From positions 9,747,001 to 9,811,000 of the forward strand of contig JAQISU010000115.1 in the NCBI GenBank assembly GCA_029339505.1: DNA of 64,000 nt, written 5' to 3'. A model generated the notes under the pieces. The model made no database searches. It saw only the letters and a list, made by a program, of their open reading frames with translations, and had not been told where the DNA came from. The stretch is from Unio delphinus (Eukaryota; Mollusca; Bivalvia; Unionida; Unionidae). Position numbers and translations under genes: made by a program. Position 1 is the first letter of the stretch. Each line of letters starts with the position of its first letter. Shown in pieces: positions 56,061 to 64,000 of this stretch.

Positions 56061-56500
56061 TGCATCACAATTAATTTTACTATATGTTATCTACATATAT
56101 TTTTCAGTACTGACCTTTCAACTGTGTGACAATCAATACAATTGAAATCAAATGTTAGTCTAAAATACATCCAAAGATGATTTCACGGTGAAGTTCTTGT
56201 CAAGGGTTCACTGACATTTTTTTGAGTGGCTGCACTGTAAACAGAACAGCATGTACACAGAACACAGATTTCACTTCCGGATCATCAACAAGGCCTTATT
56301 AATCAATGTGCACTCTCCCCAAAATACACACAGACAACCAGTCTCTGAGCTCATATTCTCAAGAATAAACAATTACCTTGAAATTCCTACACAAAAAAAA
56401 CATAAATATAACTCTTCTATCACCACCAAATGAGAAAGGAAAAAATGTTCTAAAAATAGACTAGAACTACATTCGTGGGTACTGAACTGGAAAAAATAAT
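56060..56500. repeat. Direct duplicate segment, copy 2
   Basis: Second copy of 52810-53250. Confidence 0.85.
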
Positions 56501-56734
56501 TGCGCTGCGATTCTGTATGTCATGGATGTAAAATTTATGGCCAATAAACAATATGCGTGTGTGTGATTCGGATTGCTAATATAGGTTTAACAATTTTTCA
56601 GTCATATCACCGTATCTGCAGTGTGGCAGTTTATAGTGATGCCCAGCACTGGGAAATCATGACACATATATGTAGCATGATGTCCCACCTGGTCATATTA
56701 TACTGACACCAGACCTACCAGTCCTAACACTAAC

Positions 56735-56870
56735 TTCTTAATGTTGAGTGCCAAGTTAAAACCATTTTTCTAAGTCTTTGGTATGACTCAGCCAGGGATT
56801 CAACTTGTGACCTCTTGCATGCAACGGCAGACGCTCTAATCACTAGGCCACATAAACAATCCCAATGACA
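56735..56870 (-). repeat. tRNA-derived SINE
   Basis: On the minus strand box A TGTGGCCTAGTGATTAGAGCG (complement of 56832-56852) is followed by box B-like GGTCACAAGTTGAATCCC (complement near 56790-56812), then a body with CATACCAAAGACTTAG. Confidence 0.7.
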
Positions 56871-57104
56871 TGATATTTTACCGACAGATAACTCATCAAC
56901 AACAACACAAATAAACTGACACATAGCAACAATTTGTTGCACTGTATGACAATAATGAAGAAAAGTCACCACTTTATTAACAGCATGAATAGATTTTACT
57001 TTAAATGTAAGTATACTTGGATAAATAATAAAGACACAGAAAAGTAAACAACATTCAAAATGCACTGAAAAGCACATTTATTTGAAGGTACTAGTTTTGA
57101 TGTT

Positions 57105-57345
57105 GGTTGTTGTTGTAGGGTTTAACACCAATTTTCAGCACATGAAAGGCTATACATGGCAGCCAGTATTAATGGTGGAGGAAGAACCTGGTAAAAATTC
57201 CAGAAAGAACCACCGACCCACGAGAAGATACCGGCAATCTTCCCCACATACCTACATTGGTCGAATCTGAGACTCGAACCTACGAAGTCAGAGGTGACAT
57301 GGCAGTGATCAATAACATAGAGTGCTTTAGACCACCCCACCCATT
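57105..57345 (-). repeat. tRNA-derived SINE, second family
   Basis: Minus strand: GGTGGTCTAAAGCACTC head, box B GGTTCGAGTCTC (complement of 57269-57280), then a body with CCGGTATCTTC and CTTCCTCCACCATTAATACTGGCTGCC and a GTGTTAAACCC end followed by an AAC-rich tail. The body and tail are of a type I associate with mollusc and other lophotrochozoan SINEs. Confidence 0.75.
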
Positions 57346-58250
57346 GATGATGTAAATGTACATCATGAAGCTAGAGTAATTTCAGGCAATTGTTTCAGAG
57401 TTTATTGGTGTTGTGTGACATATCAACACATGAAAACTATATTGTGCATAGACAATGGGAGTAATATATCTTGACCATGGATACAGTGAGGAAGACACAA
57501 AGCAAACATTTTGGTGACCAAGACTAGGAAGTATGAGATGTCATTCATTAGTACCAACTTTTTTATTTTTGATAAAACAGTAAATTGTTAGAAATATATG
57601 AAATCGGTAAAGAGCTAGGTTACTTTTTTAAAATAGTTATTGGCTGTTAAATGTAGTGAGTGGAATAGAGAATTAAATTACATGATAAGCCAAGAGGGCC
57701 TCTGAACATAATACTGGGGTGCCAAGAAATTATGTGATATTGGCATGGGTGCACTGTCAATATAAAGCTCTGAACAGGATAAAATATTCAAAAATAAAAT
57801 AAAACAGCATTTGCAATCTGGCAACTCTACCAGTTATAAAAACAAGTATCACAAGATCTTAAAAAGTTATTTATGTAAGAACAAGAATCAAGTTAAAAGA
57901 TAAAAAAGCCAGTCTCTCCTGATATAATCAATAATGACTTCACAAAATCTATTTTATTGTTTGACCTTGTTATTAGCAATAATAATAAAAACGAAGACTT
58001 TGTATATCGCATAATACTGCAAAGCTCTAAGCTCTTTACACCATCAATAATGATATGACTACACTACAGAAAAACAAATGACAAAAACAATGAAATTGGA
58101 AAACAAAAACATGCTGAAAACATATAAGATACAAAACACGATAAGGTCTCTAAATTTGTCCCTGCAAGTTTGTACCAATACTACTAATAGTAATTCTTCA
58201 GCTGCCATAAATTAAGGGCCTAAATTATCCAAATTGTTTGGCTGGCAATG
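57345..58250. other. AT-rich stretch, no gene seen
   Basis: Nothing recognised. Confidence 0.4.
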
Positions 58251-58289
58251 GTGCCTAAAGGCACATAATCAGATTTTGACTATTCAGCG

Positions 58290-58600
58290 CTAAGACTAGG
58301 GGAGCCAAGTTCCTTGCTCAGAGTCACACATAAGTCAACCCAGTAAATCAAGGCAGGATTCATACGGGGGACCCAATGATCATGAATCCAGCCTACTAAC
58401 TACTGAATCACTACCCAATTAACAATAACAGGGCGGGAATGGTGTCATATTAACAAAACCCATCTCAGACCCACAAAAGCCAACCCAATTAATTGGTGCA
58501 GGATTTATACTAGTGATCCAACGATCATGCATCCGGCATACTAACAACTGAGTTTCTACCCAAGTAAATGGATGGAATTGTGTCATTTTAAAATGTGTCT
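58290..58600. repeat. Duplicated tRNA-like/SINE fragment
   Basis: GCAGGATTCATAC...GATCATGAATCCAGCCTACTAACTACTGAATCACTACCCAA recurs about 150 bp later as GCAGGATTTATAC...GATCATGCATCCGGCATACTAACAACTGAGTTTCTACCCAA. The pattern suggests a decayed SINE head, duplicated in tandem. Confidence 0.5.
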
Positions 58601-60870
58601 CAAGTAAATGGAAAACTAATCAGCTTATTGTAGCATTTTGTAATGTTTTTTTACTATCAAAAACTATAATTCAGTTTGAAAACTATAACAACCTAACATT
58701 TGAGTATATTCCAAGAAGATGATCATATTTGGATAAGTCCATTCAACACAATTATTAAGGTATATGAAGATTTTCAACGGCACAAAAATGATGGACAGTT
58801 AACATAAATCTACAGTTGCATTGGTTGTCCCAGTAGGTAGCAAAATTATCGCATATGTGATGCAACTGTAACAATCCTTGCTATCCATCTTTATGTAATA
58901 CATATATTGCTGTTTCTTTACTAAAGTAAATGTGGTGTAGTCCTATCAAGACAGAAGCTTTCAAAGTAATTACTATGTAAATTGATTGTACAGCTGATGT
59001 TATTCAAGATCAAGTTTATTACCTAAAAGCAATGTTCATATACTTAACTAAGGAAACAAAACTTAGGTAATTTTTTTAAGCACCAACAATAATTGGTTTC
59101 CTAATGGCCTTTTCAATGTGTGTGCGCGAGTTCCTCTTACCTCCACCCCACCCCCAACTCCGAGTATTGGAACTATTCACTGTACTGTATCTGTACCTAC
59201 ATGATACTCTAAATTCCCGTAAAAAGTTATTTTGGAGATTACAGTCAACAGTATATGGAGTGAACATATTTTTTCCTTTTTCAGAAAATAATTAGTAACA
59301 GTAAAGACGAATATGTCATGGTCATAGGGACTCGTTACAAAGCAAATTAAGACTATCCATTCATGAATCAGGGTCTCACCTGTAACAATATAACACAACC
59401 GTTGCTATCCAACTTTGATGCAATACATATATTGTTCTTCCATTAATAAATAAAATGTGATTTAGGTGTTATATTGTTACAGGTTACATAATGTAATCAT
59501 AAAGAAAATAAGGATTAAGAACTAAATAATTAATTATTTCTTCTATCAAAATATTAATATATACATATATAATGTACGCACAATAGAAGTAAGGATAAAT
59601 AACTAAATAATTATTTTTGTTTTCTATCATAAGATCAATATACATAATGTGTTCCTAATGGAAAAAAGATTAAGAATTAAGGAATATATGTTGTCTTCTG
59701 TCTAATGGTCAATTTACACAGCATTGAAACAAGGCTTAAAGTCTAAATATGTTGTCTACTAGATCATCTTCATTATACTAATCAACGTCTGACCGATAAC
59801 ATAATACAACGAATCCTATATAGAATAGGATAATCGTACCACCTGAAGTTTTGTCCAGTTTGTGACTATTCCACCAATGACTGATGAGATGCTATTCCGT
59901 CTGTCACTTTGAAATCGCTTATGCGACGAAACCTCTTCTGGTTTTCTTCATCATGTGTCTGGTATTAATATAGCGGATAGGTGAAATGTAATCGTTAAGA
60001 TAGTTATTGCAGAAATTGAACATTAAACGCCTCGTGGATACAAATAAAGTCTGACACATCGCACCACCGAATTAAACATTTTGAGAATATTATTCTATTT
60101 CGCATTAAAAACTACGAACGTTTGCTTACTCCATTACCTGACTAGCAATGCACTGCTTGTAGTTATTAACTTAGTTGAATACATGGGTACAACTAAATAC
60201 ATAAATACAAATTAGAAATTTAAATAACGCACATATATATTAGATTTATTATTTATCTCACTCCATTATAAAATGCAGCTCCATCTACATCTTTATGAAC
60301 TTAAAGATGTCTTACTAATATCAAAGCCGTTAGGATGCATAGTATAATAGTAGTAATAGGTGGCACTCTAGCGTGTATGCAAATCGCAGTCAAATGGTCG
60401 TGGTCAGCTCTAGCGTGAATAGGAATTTCACATGGGGAAATGTAACATGAAGTGAATGGAGAATTGGACAGTGCGACAAGGATTGGGTCACTTTAGCGTC
60501 AATGGGACCTTAACGTTAAAACTGAGCATATCAAAATTGGTGTCAATGGTCATTTAACATGGGAATATCACTTGGAGTTCTAAAGAAATTGAACATTGGT
60601 GATATCATTGTGTTTCTAGAATCAAAACTATTTATATGCCAAAAAATTTTCTCATCGTCTTCACTTCTTCTTCAATAGACCTCAATAGTTTGGAAGAAGT
60701 TAATTCTGCAGGTCTATTTAACCCGAGACATACAGAAGAGTTCATACTGTCGCGATACATAGCTAGTCTCAAGCGACCTAATAACTGAGATACAATCAAT
60801 TATATACCACATCACTGATCAATATTGTTATATTTATGAACAATATTTTTAATGAGTCAGACGGCATATT
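58600..60870. other. AT-rich stretch, no gene supported
   Basis: Short open frames only. A C-rich patch lies near 59140-59160, and diverged short direct repeats lie around 59400-59700 (AAGAAATAAGGATTAAGAACTAAATAATTA-like). Confidence 0.4.
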
Positions 60871-60894
60871 AAATGGTTTTGTCCTGTTATAGAA

Positions 60895-61089
60895 ATGATT
60901 GGTACAAAATACACTATGATTGTCAAGAATCCAAACAAAATATTGAGAGTTTCTTTCAAACTTCTGACTATATTAGTATCTGCGTTGTTTCTTCGTCTAC
61001 TTTCTCTTTATTCTCCGAGAATATTGACGTTATGTTACAATTATGCCACAGACGTCATCAGGACAACTGTGTTTCGTTTCCGGAGGTAA
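60895..61089 (+). CDS. Candidate host first coding exon (signal-anchor protein)
   Basis: From ATG 60895 the frame gives a short basic N-terminus (MIGTKYTMIVKNPNKILRV) and one hydrophobic segment (~residues 20-40). It remains open until CGGAGGTAAGG, a good splice-donor context whose GTAA contains the stop. That is the layout of a type II membrane protein's first exon (for example a Golgi transferase). The catalytic part is not in the window as far as I can see. The end of this frame is partly duplicated at 61560-61620. Chance is a serious alternative. Confidence 0.25.
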   Translation: MIGTKYTMIVKNPNKILRVSFKLLTILVSALFLRLLSLYSPRILTLCYNYATDVIRTTVFRFRR

Positions 61090-61099
61090 GGGATTTGTA

Positions 61100-61555
61100 T
61101 AATTATTAGTTTTTAGCTATATAGATATAGTAATCGTTTGTTTCATAAAGACACTGAAGAATGTATATATATAAATTGGAAACAGTAAATAATATGTTGT
61201 AATTTTGGTGCAGTGCAAAGTGTATTTCCCTCTCCTTCATACAAGATTCCATTGTTTAAATGTAAGAGGGATAGGTGTGTAATAACACAGTAACAGCATA
61301 GCATATAAAACAGGGCAAAAATAATATGTAAGATTATATTTTGTTTCATCTTTCAATTGAAGGTCTCAGCTCGTGTTTGGATTACATATATATTTTGTTA
61401 ACAGGTTTAGAGGTCAATCGATAATCCATACTCAATATACAGTAGTCTGGTGACATGTTGTTAACCATTTACATTAATACATAGCTATATATTGTGTCTT
61501 CCCTTGATATGAACTCAGTTCAAACCCAGAGATTAAATGATTTTCAGTAACTCAA
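61100..61555. other. AT-rich stretch, no gene seen
   Basis: Would be intronic if the candidate exon at 60895 is real. Nothing else recognised. Confidence 0.3.
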
Positions 61556-61559
61556 CAGT

Positions 61560-64000
<2,441 letters not shown>

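Overview
The window is non-coding-rich, AT-rich animal DNA carrying one large integrated virus-like transposon. The host is probably a lophotrochozoan, most likely a mollusc. That inference rests on tRNA-derived SINEs, short palindromic MITEs with GCGTAGC ends, many (TG)n/(AG)n/(CATA)n/(TA)n tracts, and diverged short repeats of a kind I associate with mollusc genomes. No host gene can be named with confidence.

Layout. (1) 1-24381: four full and one partial copy of a 6.0-6.1 kb tandem unit. Each unit is itself an old dimer of two diverged ~3 kb halves carrying a MITE-like insert, a LINE reverse-transcriptase scrap and a tRNA-like SINE. (2) 24382-40117: a 15.7 kb block interrupting the fifth unit. 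Most of it is a Polinton/Maverick (adintovirus-like) element at 24867-39520 with ~285-289 bp terminal inverted repeats and a TCAAAG target duplication. (3) 40118-40259: a further piece of the tandem unit. (4) 41870-47750: a diverged ~345 bp satellite with two MITE insertions. (5) 47750-64000: AT-rich DNA with duplicated segments, SINEs and microsatellites, plus one weak candidate for a host first coding exon at 60895.

The element, left to right: packaging ATPase (-); Zn-ribbon protein and parvovirus-type phospholipase A2 domain (+); retrovirus-like integrase (+); a long polymerase - SF1 helicase - HNH gene (-); a phage-style NUMOD4/HNH endonuclease (+); an unknown small protein (+); a non-coding block of paired hairpins; then a rightward virion module: unknown virion candidate, pVI/pX-like membrane-active protein, double-jelly-roll major capsid protein, a pX-protease fusion, a coiled-coil fibre-like protein, a two-TM membrane protein and a penton-like minor capsid protein. 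Integrase plus TIRs would insert the element. Polymerase/helicase would copy it. ATPase, capsid proteins and adenain-type protease would build and mature particles. PLA2 and the pVI-like protein would breach membranes.

The element looks recently inserted, because its TIRs are identical by eye except for one homopolymer. Yet several genes are broken: four -1 frame changes, all at A or T runs, and one in-frame TGA. At two of these breaks the run forms the canonical -1 slippery heptamer A AAA AAC, so programmed frameshifting, homopolymer under-calling in the assembly, and real decay all remain possible. A start-codon-proximal promoter motif (ATTGAAWW, 27-30 nt before the ATG of five genes) and two covarying hairpins appear to be undescribed features.
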